Shown: positions 16,960 through 24,276 of the stretch, in pieces
How positions within the stretch are numbered: position 1 is the first letter of the stretch
How the letters are laid out: each line of letters begins with the position of its first letter
Assembly (NCBI RefSeq): GCF_009828115.1
Contig: NZ_WTYL01000001.1
Coordinates: 186,001-250,000 of the forward strand
Length of the DNA stretch: 64,000 bases
Reading direction: 5' to 3'
Origin: Allopontixanthobacter sediminis
Lineage (GTDB): Bacteria; Pseudomonadota; Alphaproteobacteria; Sphingomonadales; Sphingomonadaceae
Made by a program: the position numbers and the translations under genes
The notes under the pieces: generated by a model
What the model saw: only the letters and a program-made list of their open reading frames with translations
What the model was told of the DNA's origin: nothing
Databases searched by the model: none

Positions 16960-17310
16960 TCAGGCATTTTCTACAGGCGGCGCGACCGCTGGCGCGTCCA
17001 TGCCAAGTTGGGCCTGATAGGTTCGCAAAACCCACAAGCTACCCCAATAAGGCATTGTCAAACCGTCTGCTTTGAAAGCTTCCTGTGAGCCCAAAAGGCG
17101 ACGGCGAAATTCAATACTTTCGTCTGGCGCGCAAGCTTGGTGAAAACCGTCAATGGCTTGAAGCGTATGTGCCATACCTTCAACTTCACTCATTCCGACT
17201 AGCTCTGGCACTTGTGAGGCTCGCAATTCTTTATCGTCATTTATCGCAAGAGATTGACGAGTTAGAGCGGCCCTTTCCCGGCTCTCTTTCCACCAGCTTA
17301 ATATCCCCAT
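16960..17310 (-). CDS. Unknown 116-residue element protein
   Basis: Not recognised. It is a soluble helical protein starting MGILSWWKESRERAALTRQ, with an amphipathic centre and a Pro/Ala-rich tail. It has its own intergenic space (62 bp) upstream of the two-gene module on the same strand and could be transcribed with it. Confidence 0.45.
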   Translation of the reverse strand: MGILSWWKESRERAALTRQSLAINDDKELRASQVPELVGMSEVEGMAHTLQAIDGFHQACAPDESIEFRRRLLGSQEAFKADGLTMPYWGSLWVLRTYQAQLGMDAPAVAPPVENA

Positions 17311-17476
17311 GCCCTTGAACCTGTTTAATTAATCCGTTCTAAACAAGCACACTAACCTAATCAAGAATGTGGGCAAGGCACTGTCTGGCTTTTCTTTGAT
17401 GATAATTGCAACGTCGGCTTACAGGATAGATGCTTTAAATACAGATTTCAGGCTGGCACGAATAAAGGGTGATTTC

Positions 17477-17617
17477 ATGAACGATAACGAAAAGAAAACG
17501 TTCACCACGCAGGAGGGGCCGGACAGGGGCCGCGATAAGCCCGGCAGTGACCGCGAACGTCCGGCAGATGCACCTAAGCCCAAGCCGTCCGATACCGACA
17601 AGCGCGAGGGTAAATAA
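17477..17617 (+). CDS. 46-residue disordered hydrophilic protein
   Basis: Very polar, Lys/Asp/Arg/Pro-rich product (KKTFTTQEGPDRGRDKPGSD) with no predicted fold. The ATG at 17477 has AAAGGGTG seven bases upstream. An in-frame ATG at 17369 lacks such a site. The gene is 4 bp upstream of the lipoprotein gene and is probably in the same transcript. Confidence 0.5.
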   Translation: MNDNEKKTFTTQEGPDRGRDKPGSDRERPADAPKPKPSDTDKREGK

Positions 17618-17621
17618 CGCT

Positions 17622-18023
17622 ATGCGCTCCCTACCTCTCGCCATTGCGCTCTCCGTAGCTCTTGCAGGTTGCGGCGGCGGCTCACCCGCACCTGAACCCA
17701 GCAACGAACCTAGTTCCGTTCCGGCAAAACCAGCGCCAACCTTTCAGGCAATTTCCGGCAATGATGTTTTCGCCATCATTATCCCGGCTGACATAACTGC
17801 TGACGATTTGGCTTCAGCGGCGCGCGACCAATGTGGGCAAAGGGAGTTTTGCCAAGTGCATGGTTGGCTATCTGAAGCTGACGCGGCGAAGGCTTTCCCA
17901 ATGACCGACCGGGAAGTTTCTAAACTCGCTTTTCAGTATGCCCACAACCGGGCCACTGGCTTTGAGCGCCGGAGTTGGGATTGCAACCGCTGGCCCCGCA
18001 CTGACGCCAATGAATGCTTATAG
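17622..18023 (+). CDS. Small lipoprotein of the element
   Basis: A 133-residue protein with a lipoprotein signal (lipobox ALAGC, Cys17), a Gly/Pro/Ser linker and a C-terminal domain of about 90 residues containing DQCGQREFCQVHGW and a closing RRSWDCNRWPRTDANECL. Six cysteines in the mature domain suggest disulphides. Cell-envelope cargo of the element such as surface exclusion or receptor masking is possible but unproven. Confidence 0.6.
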   Translation: MRSLPLAIALSVALAGCGGGSPAPEPSNEPSSVPAKPAPTFQAISGNDVFAIIIPADITADDLASAARDQCGQREFCQVHGWLSEADAAKAFPMTDREVSKLAFQYAHNRATGFERRSWDCNRWPRTDANECL

Positions 18024-18344
18024 GTTCTAATTCCGGTTGCTCCGCCCAACTTTGGATTGGGGGTAAGGCTGGCCAGATTGGCAAAGGTAAGGCTGGCGCA
18101 ATAGCCTAGTCGCACCTTTTCTAGGGTAAGGAACCGGGTTGAGCGGGATTTGCCAAAATCAATTAAACCAATGACTTAAGTGACGTTTTGGCTCCCTGTC
18201 TCTCCGCCAGCGCGTCCCCTTGGGCAGAGTTGTTTTCCAGATCGATGGTTCGAAGCCGGCAGTGGAGCACTGCACTCGTCGTGCTTGCGCGTCCTCGGTA
18301 ATCGGCCCCGGTGACCGGACGACCGAAAACTCCTTTCCTACAAA
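18024..18344. other. Right-end non-coding region with attR
   Basis: No supported gene. It holds three GGGTAAGG-like motifs (18061, 18085, 18124), then attR at 18193-18220, then about 120 bp of host DNA up to the SOS box. Confidence 0.6.
18193..18220 (+). repeat. attR core repeat
   Basis: Perfect 28-bp copy of 9072-9099. It contains only the last 17 nt of tRNA-Ser plus 11 bp, so it is not a second tRNA gene. Confidence 0.93.
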
Positions 18345-18359
18345 GAACAAAATGTGAAC
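18345..18359. promoter_or_regulatory. Predicted LexA (SOS) box
   Basis: GAAC-AAAATGT-GAAC, an exact match to the alphaproteobacterial LexA consensus GAAC-N7-GAAC, placed 30 bp upstream of the 30-residue membrane microprotein gene. An unrelated match by chance is possible in any single 15-bp site, but the position is right for repression. Confidence 0.7.
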
Positions 18360-18389
18360 AATTGTTAGTACGTTGATTCGGAGATTGTC

Positions 18390-18482
18390 ATGTTTGTTCT
18401 AGATCCCCCTGCCATTTTCGCCCTTTCCGCGCTTCTTAGTGCATGCGCTGCACTCGTCTGGGCCGTCCGCCGAAAGCCCTGA
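18390..18482 (+). CDS. SOS-regulated 30-residue single-pass membrane microprotein
   Basis: Short gene with GGAG eight bases before its ATG. The product is MFVLDPPAIFALSALLSA plus a hydrophobic stretch ending WAVRRKP: one transmembrane helix (about residues 8-26) and a positive C-terminus, so the tail should be cytoplasmic. With the perfect LexA box upstream it fits the class of DNA-damage-induced inner-membrane microproteins, of which Caulobacter SidA (29 residues, division inhibitor) is the model. Homology to SidA is not claimed, only the same design. It lies in host DNA 170 bp outside attR. Confidence 0.6.
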   Translation: MFVLDPPAIFALSALLSACAALVWAVRRKP

Positions 18483-18525
18483 GCCGCTTCAGATATCTTG
18501 GCGCTTTACCCGGTAAAGGTTTCCC

Positions 18526-19077
18526 TCAGCTGGCTTCCGTCTGTCTGACTGCCTTGCGGAACAGCCAGGCAGAAAGGAGCCAGCCCGCCGTCCAGACCAG
18601 GACGAAGACCCAGGCGAATTCGCCTTGGAGATGGATGATGACCCCGACCATCATTTGCGCGGCCGCGGTGGCAAACATCGCTGCTGCCATGCCGCGCGCC
18701 TTGAAGCGGGCACCAATGGCTCCGAACAGCGCCAGCAACGGGATCAGGTTGAACCACAAGTTGATCAGGCGGTCTTCGTTGCCGACGATGCCCACGGCGG
18801 CGTTGATCCACAGCATCACCAGCCCGGCGCCGAGGGCAACTGCCACGCCGCCGCGATAGGCCCAGCTTCCACTGGCGCGGACCGCCATCTCGAACGCCAG
18901 GCCGACGCCGCCCAGCATCAGTATTGCGAACACGAAATCTTCGCCCGTCCAGTTCACTTTGCTGGTGAACTGCATCGCGATTGCGGGCAGCGCGATCAGG
19001 CCGGCGATTGTTCCCCATCCCAGCATCCGCCAAGGATTGAGCTGCGACCGAGCAGGTTTTGCGGAGTTGTTGTTCAT
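18526..19077 (-). CDS. Integral membrane protein, partner of a ToxR-like regulator
   Basis: A 183-residue protein with five to six transmembrane helices (for example GTIAGLIALPAIAMQF, FAILMLGGVGLAFEMAV, LINLWFNLIPLLALFGAIG). No catalytic motif is visible. It is divergent from the winged-helix membrane regulator with an 83-bp shared promoter region, so it is the likely target of that regulator. Function unknown. Confidence 0.7.
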   Translation of the reverse strand: MNNNSAKPARSQLNPWRMLGWGTIAGLIALPAIAMQFTSKVNWTGEDFVFAILMLGGVGLAFEMAVRASGSWAYRGGVAVALGAGLVMLWINAAVGIVGNEDRLINLWFNLIPLLALFGAIGARFKARGMAAAMFATAAAQMMVGVIIHLQGEFAWVFVLVWTAGWLLSAWLFRKAVRQTEAS

Positions 19078-19160
19078 TGTCTTGCCTCATCTGTGATTAC
19101 GCCGCATCAATGCCCGACCAAGAGGTGAGCGGCATGAGCGAAAAGTGAGCAATTGCTGAA

Positions 19161-20276
19161 ATGAGCCATTCTCCCGTGTATTTCGGGCCATTCCAGCTCG
19201 ATCTGGCCGACCGGCGGCTATCGCGGGGCGGAGACACCGTCGATCTCAACGCGCGGTATATGGATGCCTTGATCCTGCTGGTCGCGGCGGAGGGAAAGCT
19301 GGTCGCCAAGGAGCGGTTCATGGACGAAGTCTGGCGCGGCGTTCCCGTCACGGACGAGGCGCTTACGCAGGCCATCCGCACACTCCGGCGGGCGCTGGGG
19401 GACAGCGCGGCGACCCCCAGGTTCATCGAAACGGTTCCCAAGCACGGCTACCGTTTCATCGCACCGGTCGGGGCATTGGTAAGTACGGACCGGATACAAT
19501 TATCCGATCCCGCGGAAATGACCGGCGGGCGCGAAGAAGCGCTCCATTCGGCGTTCATCCGCCAGACCCTTGCAGGCTGTACCGGCGCACTAGTCGCGGG
19601 GGCGCTGGTCGGATTGCTTTACGGCTTTATCGGTTCTGCGCAGCCGACCGGTGGCGGCGGCAGTGCAGCTTCGATATTGCTGGTCCTGGTCCTTGTTTCG
19701 ATGTTTTCCGCTGGCGTCGCCGGATTCGGGATCGCGGCTGGCATTGCGGCCGCTGCAACTTTTATTCGTCCGGCGACGATCTATTGGACAGTTACCGGAG
19801 GGGCGCTGGGCGGGCTAGCGATGGGCGCTTTCGCCAACCTGCTCGGCAACGACCTCTTCCGGCTGCTCTTCGGTAAGGCTCCGGGCGTCTTTGCCGGTGC
19901 GCTGGAGGGATTGATTTTGGGCGGGACCATCGGTCTGGCGGTACTCTACGCGGGCAAAGGGGCAGCGTCTCGTCTTGCCGTTGCGGCGTTGTTGGGCCTT
20001 TTTGCTGGCATGTTGATCACGCTTGTGGATGGCCGGATGATGGCGGGCAGCCTGCAGGAGCTCGTCAGCGCATTTCCCACCTCTCGCTACCGTCTCGACG
20101 GGATCGGCAGCGCGTTCGGTGAGGATGGCCTGGGACCAATCGGACGGGCCGTTACGGCAGGCTTCGAAGGTGCGGTCTTTTCCGTCGGTATCGTGTGGGC
20201 CATGCGCCGCGCCGCGGCGAGGACTAACTCCGGTTACCGATCCCGCGATCAGTCCCGATCTGCGCCGAACGTGTAA
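19161..20276 (+). CDS. ToxR/CadC-like winged-helix regulator with multi-pass membrane domain
   Basis: A 371-residue protein. Residues 8-105 form an OmpR/PhoB-type winged helix (FGPFQLDLADRRLSRGG, LNARYMDALILLVAAEGKLV, TDEALTQAIRTLRRALGD, ETVPKHGYRFIAPV). From about residue 130 on there are six to seven Gly/Ala-rich transmembrane helices instead of a periplasmic sensor. The design implies a membrane-tethered regulator that senses a membrane signal. The last 28 bp overlap the convergent MipA/OmpV gene. Confidence 0.8.
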   Translation: MSHSPVYFGPFQLDLADRRLSRGGDTVDLNARYMDALILLVAAEGKLVAKERFMDEVWRGVPVTDEALTQAIRTLRRALGDSAATPRFIETVPKHGYRFIAPVGALVSTDRIQLSDPAEMTGGREEALHSAFIRQTLAGCTGALVAGALVGLLYGFIGSAQPTGGGGSAASILLVLVLVSMFSAGVAGFGIAAGIAAAATFIRPATIYWTVTGGALGGLAMGAFANLLGNDLFRLLFGKAPGVFAGALEGLILGGTIGLAVLYAGKGAASRLAVAALLGLFAGMLITLVDGRMMAGSLQELVSAFPTSRYRLDGIGSAFGEDGLGPIGRAVTAGFEGAVFSVGIVWAMRRAAARTNSGYRSRDQSRSAPNV

Positions 20277-21049
20277 GTAAGCGCGAGACCGCCAGAAATC
20301 TGGTCACGCGAACCGTACTGGCGGACAATGGGCGAATCTGCCGCGTCGCCCACCAGCCTGTCATACTTGGCATAGCTGTAGATGCCCCAGCGAGGTGTAA
20401 GCTGCCGCAAATAGCCGACGGTCGCCCCGACGGCCTGGACGCCGCCGTCTGCCATATAGGCCGGCAATCCGGATGCTGCACTGTCTTCCGGGGCAACGGA
20501 GAAATAGGCGCTGCTGTAATTGCTGTCGACAAGGGTAACTCGCGGGCCCGCGGATAACAGCCAATCGTTCCCCTCCCGTGCGACGAAGTCTGCGCCGAAA
20601 GTCCCGATCCAGCCCTCGTGCCCGCCAAGACCGCGCCGGACTTCGCCGCGAAGCCGGAAACTGTCCGACAAGGAATATTGCGCGAAAATACCGGCTTCGA
20701 CGGTGAACCCTACCTTCGGCAGGTCGGTTCCCACATCGCTCGCCGTCCGGCTGCCCTCCAGATTTAGCGCCGGACCGACTGCCAAGTCACCGGACCGCAG
20801 GATCGCAAAGCCGAAGCTCTCATCGGGAGCCTCAAATTCGTAAAGCTCATCACCGCGCGCTGTGGCGACGTCGAAGAGCGGACGGATACTGAATTTATCC
20901 GAACCCGGATAGCTCGGGACTGCCTGTGCACCCAACGCGATCCGAACTTTGCGCGGTTCTTCGGCTCCATCATTTTCCTGCGCCAGCGCGGGAAAGGAAG
21001 CGAGAGATGCCAGGATGCATGCGGAGCGGAAGATTTGCTTTTCGAACAT
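20249..21049 (-). CDS. MipA/OmpV family outer-membrane protein
   Basis: A 266-residue beta-barrel protein. A signal peptide ends at PALAQ, followed by VRIALGAQAVPSYPGSD near residue 36, a hallmark of MipA/OmpV proteins, and it ends with a barrel strand GGLALTYTFGAD. Members scaffold murein enzymes or act as outer-membrane channels. ATG 21049 is used because it begins the signal peptide; the frame upstream to 21115 is not supported. The 3' end overlaps the regulator gene on the other strand by 28 bp. Confidence 0.85.
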   Translation of the reverse strand: MFEKQIFRSACILASLASFPALAQENDGAEEPRKVRIALGAQAVPSYPGSDKFSIRPLFDVATARGDELYEFEAPDESFGFAILRSGDLAVGPALNLEGSRTASDVGTDLPKVGFTVEAGIFAQYSLSDSFRLRGEVRRGLGGHEGWIGTFGADFVAREGNDWLLSAGPRVTLVDSNYSSAYFSVAPEDSAASGLPAYMADGGVQAVGATVGYLRQLTPRWGIYSYAKYDRLVGDAADSPIVRQYGSRDQISGGLALTYTFGADRD

Positions 21050-21176
21050 GGATGCTCCGTTGGCGTAAAGACGCGGGCGACACAAGCCGAAGGTGTGTCG
21101 CTGCCTCTGCCGCACTTAACATTTATGGCACGGCGTGCGCGGGAACCCGGTCCGTTACTGCCGCGTTTGGTCTCAT

Positions 21177-21896
21177 ATGTCACATGAAGTCACTCAGACG
21201 GTCAGGGGCCTAAGCAAACCCCTGATCACACTCGATAATAGCGCGCTGGAAGCAAGCTTGCGAAGCCACATCGCCGAGCCCGACTTCCCTTGCGTCGGGG
21301 CCAAGTCGGCGCTTGCAAAGGGAACTTTGCGGGTCATTTCTGGCTGGTCATTGACTAGCGCGTGGGACGATTTGAAGATCCACGAGGCGTTGATGGACTG
21401 GAGCGAAGAATTCAGGAAGGATCCTGCGGGTCTGCGCAGCCTGGCCGTCGTGTTCGAAGGTCCGACGGACGTTTCCGAAAGCGATTTCGAGCGGCTCATG
21501 TGGGAGCGTATCCAGTCGCTTGCCGATAAGGACGACTGGCTCGGACAGCCCTACGATCCCAAAGTGAGTACGAACCCGGAAGACCCGCATTTTTCGTTGA
21601 GTTTCGGCGGTCAGGCGTATTTCGTGGTCGGCCTGCATCCCAATGCGTCGCGCCCCGCCCGGCGGACACCGCATCCCACGTTGGTGTTCAACCTGCATGA
21701 GCAATTCGAGACACTGCGAAACCAGAACCGGTACGAACGGATGCGGGAGCGAATTATCGAGCGTGATGTCGCGTTGTCCGGATCGGCGAATCCCATGCTT
21801 GCCCGGCACGGCGAAATGAGCGAGGCCCGGCAATATAGCGGACGCGAAGTCGAGGGAGACTGGCAGTGCCCCTTCAGCGATCCCCGCGGATCATGA
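21177..21896 (+). CDS. YqcI/YcgG (GntA-type) family protein
   Basis: A 239-residue protein of the YqcI/YcgG family. One characterised member, GntA, is a haem-dependent N-hydroxylase of a guanidino amino acid. Family features seen are FPCVGAKSAL near residue 38, SLAVVFEGP, DPHFSLSFGGQAYFVVGLHP, PHPTLVFNLHEQFETLR and the C-terminal WQCPFSDP. The exact substrate here is unknown. It is coupled to the DUF1989 gene by ATGA. The start ATG at 21177 has a weak ribosome site. Confidence 0.82.
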   Translation: MSHEVTQTVRGLSKPLITLDNSALEASLRSHIAEPDFPCVGAKSALAKGTLRVISGWSLTSAWDDLKIHEALMDWSEEFRKDPAGLRSLAVVFEGPTDVSESDFERLMWERIQSLADKDDWLGQPYDPKVSTNPEDPHFSLSFGGQAYFVVGLHPNASRPARRTPHPTLVFNLHEQFETLRNQNRYERMRERIIERDVALSGSANPMLARHGEMSEARQYSGREVEGDWQCPFSDPRGS

Positions 21897-22480
21897 CAAC
21901 ACGGATCGAGCCCCGGTCCGGCATCGCGTTCACCTTGGACGCAGGCGATATCCTGACGGTCTACGATCCGGAAGGCGGGCAGGTTAGCGACCTCGTCGCC
22001 TATGACCGGGATGATCCGCGCGAAGTTATCTCCAATGGGCGGACTTTCGATCTGGAGGAAACGATCCATCTCACCGCAGGCAACCGGCTGTGGTCCAACC
22101 GGTCCAATCCGATGCTCGCGATTACCGAGGACACCGCCGGTCTGCACGATTTCCTGCTGACGCCCTGTTCTGTCGACACATTCAAGCATTTCTATCCGGA
22201 TAAGCCGGTCCACCGTGGGTGTTTCGGCAATCTTGCCGCGGCTCTCGAGCCTTACGGAATCGAAGCGGACAGCATACCCACCGCGTTCAACATCTTCATG
22301 AATGTGCCCGTCGGGCAAAACGGAAAGATCGAGGTTCTGCCGCCAACCACAAAGCCTGGAGACTACATAAGATTCGAAGCGCTCAAGCCGCTGATCATCG
22401 GCGTTACGGCATGTTCGGCTTATGCATCCAATGGCGGGAGTTTCAAACCGATCGATTTTCAGATCGACAGCGGTCGGTAG
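21893..22480 (+). CDS. DUF1989 urea-carboxylase-associated family protein
   Basis: A 195-residue protein of the DUF1989 family (EPRSGIAFTLDAGDILTVYD, then GGQVSDLVAYDRDD, then LTPCSVDTFKHFYPD, then CSAYASNGG near the end). Family members neighbour urea carboxylase or guanidine-related genes and probably bind a metal. The link with a GntA-type protein by an ATGA overlap suggests joint action on a guanidino or hydroxyguanidine compound. That is inference. Confidence 0.82.
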   Translation: MTTRIEPRSGIAFTLDAGDILTVYDPEGGQVSDLVAYDRDDPREVISNGRTFDLEETIHLTAGNRLWSNRSNPMLAITEDTAGLHDFLLTPCSVDTFKHFYPDKPVHRGCFGNLAAALEPYGIEADSIPTAFNIFMNVPVGQNGKIEVLPPTTKPGDYIRFEALKPLIIGVTACSAYASNGGSFKPIDFQIDSGR

Positions 22481-22853
22481 CTGAGGTGAGGGCGGAGCGC
22501 GAATCTGACGCTCAGTCTTGAGGAACTGGGGACGTAGGAGGCAATTCACGCCAACGTCCCGGCCTGACGGGTTCCTACAAGCTTTGACCGAATTATCAGC
22601 GCTTTGCGGCGTCAGAATCTTACAAGTCCTGCTTCTTGTCGCAGAATTTGCACATCGTGCCGGTTCTGAATCGACTTGCCTAATTCTCGCGGACAACATG
22701 GTCAAACCAGAGTGGATGACTTAAACTAGCGCGTCCGACACTCCATAATGGCCCGTTTTCGCGGATCCCTATTTATGCTATAAGCGTCGCAACTATTAGA
22801 TTAGCAGATCTATATTAGTCAAAGTTAGCTAGGCAAACTTTGGGACGGTAGAC
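22481..22853. other. Intergenic region upstream of the LuxR-type regulator
   Basis: 373 bp with no supported gene; the short open frames lack ribosome sites. The last 60 bp become AT-rich (promoter-like) and include an inverted repeat CAAAGTT-N9-AACTTTG at 22820-22842, ending 11 bp before the regulator start, a candidate autoregulatory site. Confidence 0.5.
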
Positions 22854-23507
22854 ATGCAATATTCCGGTGAGAGGGTTGCAGGCGGACAGAGCCCCGAGAA
22901 ACGGGCGAAATTCGAAGTCGATGGGCTGTTGGCCGGCAGGCTCGGCGAAGATCGGCAGTCGTTACATGGGCTGCTCGACAGCCTCGCATTGCTTGATAGC
23001 CGAATGCGGATGTTGGTCCGGCGAGATGGAACATTATTGGCTGGATGTTCCAAGGCAACGGATCTTCTCGACCACGGCACATGCTTGCGAGTGCGCAGTG
23101 GGCGCGTGGTGGCATCGCAGCCTGATTACGATGAAAAGTTCCGCGAACTGTTGCAGACCAGACATCCGGCCGTGAGCACCCTGGCGTTGCCGTGCTGGAT
23201 GATTGAAGGTCATGTCATCGTTCGCGCGACGTCGGTCTGTAAGGATGTGGTATGCCTGGGCCTGCAGTCCGCGACGGAAATGGTCGAACCCCAACTGGCC
23301 GACCTGACGGAAGTTTTCGGCTTGACCGCAGCAGAATCCTCGATCGTCTACAATCTTTACTTGGGTCATACGCCGAAGCAAATCGCGAAGTCGCACGACA
23401 ATTCCATTCATACCATCCGCGCCCATATCCGCCGCTGTTACGACAAGCTGGGGATCACCTGCCGCGAAGAATTGTGGCGCAAGCTGAACGCATACCGCCT
23501 GTTGTAA
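22854..23507 (+). CDS. LuxR-type transcriptional regulator
   Basis: A 217-residue regulator. The C-terminal 65 residues are a GerE/LuxR helix-turn-helix (FGLTAAESSIVYNLYLGHTP, IAKSHDNSIHTIRAHIRRCYDKLGI split across two helices). The N-terminal 140 residues look like a PAS-type sensor rather than a receiver: no phosphorylatable Asp pattern is evident. It is the nearest regulator to, and in line with, the amyloid-type operon that starts 232 bp downstream, so it is the prime candidate to control it. Confidence 0.8.
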   Translation: MQYSGERVAGGQSPEKRAKFEVDGLLAGRLGEDRQSLHGLLDSLALLDSRMRMLVRRDGTLLAGCSKATDLLDHGTCLRVRSGRVVASQPDYDEKFRELLQTRHPAVSTLALPCWMIEGHVIVRATSVCKDVVCLGLQSATEMVEPQLADLTEVFGLTAAESSIVYNLYLGHTPKQIAKSHDNSIHTIRAHIRRCYDKLGITCREELWRKLNAYRLL

Positions 23508-23645
23508 TGCAGGCGCCAAGGCAACAGTCCGACTTCACATAGTATATAGTTATCAATGACTATCAAACTATGACTAACAAACGGTTGTGATTTCACGGCC
23601 GGCGAATCGGATTAGAAGGCTCCCATAACAACAAGTCGCATCACC

Positions 23646-23700
23646 GAAATCGAAGCGTTTCGATTTCAGTCTTAACTGTCCGAAACCCAACCGTTTCGGA
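23646..23700. promoter_or_regulatory. Tandem inverted repeats upstream of the amyloid-type operon
   Basis: Two adjacent perfect inverted repeats: GAAATCGAA-gcgt-TTCGATTTC at 23646-23667 and TCCGAAAC-ccaacc-GTTTCGGA at 23679-23700. Both carry GAAA/TTTC cores next to CG and lie 40-94 bp before the first start codon. They may be operators or leader hairpins. Neither has a T run, so termination is unlikely. Confidence 0.5.
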
Positions 23701-23739
23701 GAGACGGGACCGCTGTGTCCTGTGGGAGAGAGTTTTGCG

Positions 23740-24276
23740 ATGAAACAGGTGGGTTACATCCGTCCGTTGTTTGCGTCTTCGGCAATTCTCGCGGTCACTG
23801 CGACTGCATCTTTGGGCTTACCGCTGCCAGTTTTTGCGCAAAGCGGCCCTGAGGCGACAGCGTCTCCGCCCGAGGGCAAGATTATCTACGCCCGCGATGT
23901 ACCGTACGGCTCCGCAATCGGGCCGCGGACGCCCGCGCGCGAACACACCGTCACGACCGGCCCGACCGAATTGATCCTGAGCAGCATGACCGCCGGCCTC
24001 GAACCGATCGGGGACGACGAAAACGCCGCGGTTATCGCGAACACGAACGCCCAGACCGCGCAAGTCGGTGACCAGATTGCGCTTGGCACAAGCGCGCTGT
24101 CCAGCATGGCGGGGTCGGGCAATTCCGCGGCCAGCGTCGGCGATATACAGAGCAGCGCGGTTGGCGGAGCGGTCGGCCAGGCGACCGGCGCCATCGGCAA
24201 CGCAATGGGCACCCTCCGCAGTGTTTTGGGCGGCCTGAACGCCGGACCCGGCGGCGGACCGGGAGGCGGACAATGA
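23740..24276 (+). CDS. Secreted accessory protein, first gene of Fap-like operon
   Basis: A 178-residue exported protein with a signal peptide ending near VFAQ and a low-complexity mature chain rich in Ala, Gly and Ser that closes with GPGGGPGGGQ. The middle has GDQIALGTSALSSMAGSGNS. It could play the role of FapA (accessory/chaperone) or a minor subunit; similarity is by position and composition, not by clear alignment. The ATG at 23740 opens the signal peptide; a GTG at 23722 is an alternative. ATGA coupling to the next gene is seen. Confidence 0.55.
   Translation: MKQVGYIRPLFASSAILAVTATASLGLPLPVFAQSGPEATASPPEGKIIYARDVPYGSAIGPRTPAREHTVTTGPTELILSSMTAGLEPIGDDENAAVIANTNAQTAQVGDQIALGTSALSSMAGSGNSAASVGDIQSSAVGGAVGQATGAIGNAMGTLRSVLGGLNAGPGGGPGGGQ

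Larger units (their letters stand above)
9072..18220. mobile_element. 9.1-kb integrative element in tRNA-Ser(CGA)
   Basis: Bounded by a perfect 28-bp direct repeat (9072-9099 and 18193-18220), with a P4-type integrase gene next to the tRNA. The order integrase, AlpA-like regulator, DUF3987 replication protein, then short unknown genes is that of P4-like satellites or small integrative mobilizable elements. Composition is visibly richer in A+T than the flanks, especially 12455-12655 and 15360-16000. I see no terminase, portal, tail, relaxase or partition gene, so autonomous transfer or virion formation is not supported. Confidence 0.92.

Noticed and set aside
18193-18220. Second tRNA-Ser gene
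   Set aside because: Only the last 17 nt of the tRNA are present; it is attR.
9072-18220. Complete tailless (corticovirus/tectivirus-type) prophage
   Set aside because: Size would fit, but no packaging ATPase or recognisable capsid gene is present.
18159-18350. 63-codon minus-strand frame across attR
   Set aside because: It spans the element junction, so it is a product of integration, and it has no ribosome site.
22518-22724. 68-codon plus-strand frame between DUF1989 and the LuxR-type gene
   Set aside because: No ribosome site and no protein-like composition; region treated as non-coding.
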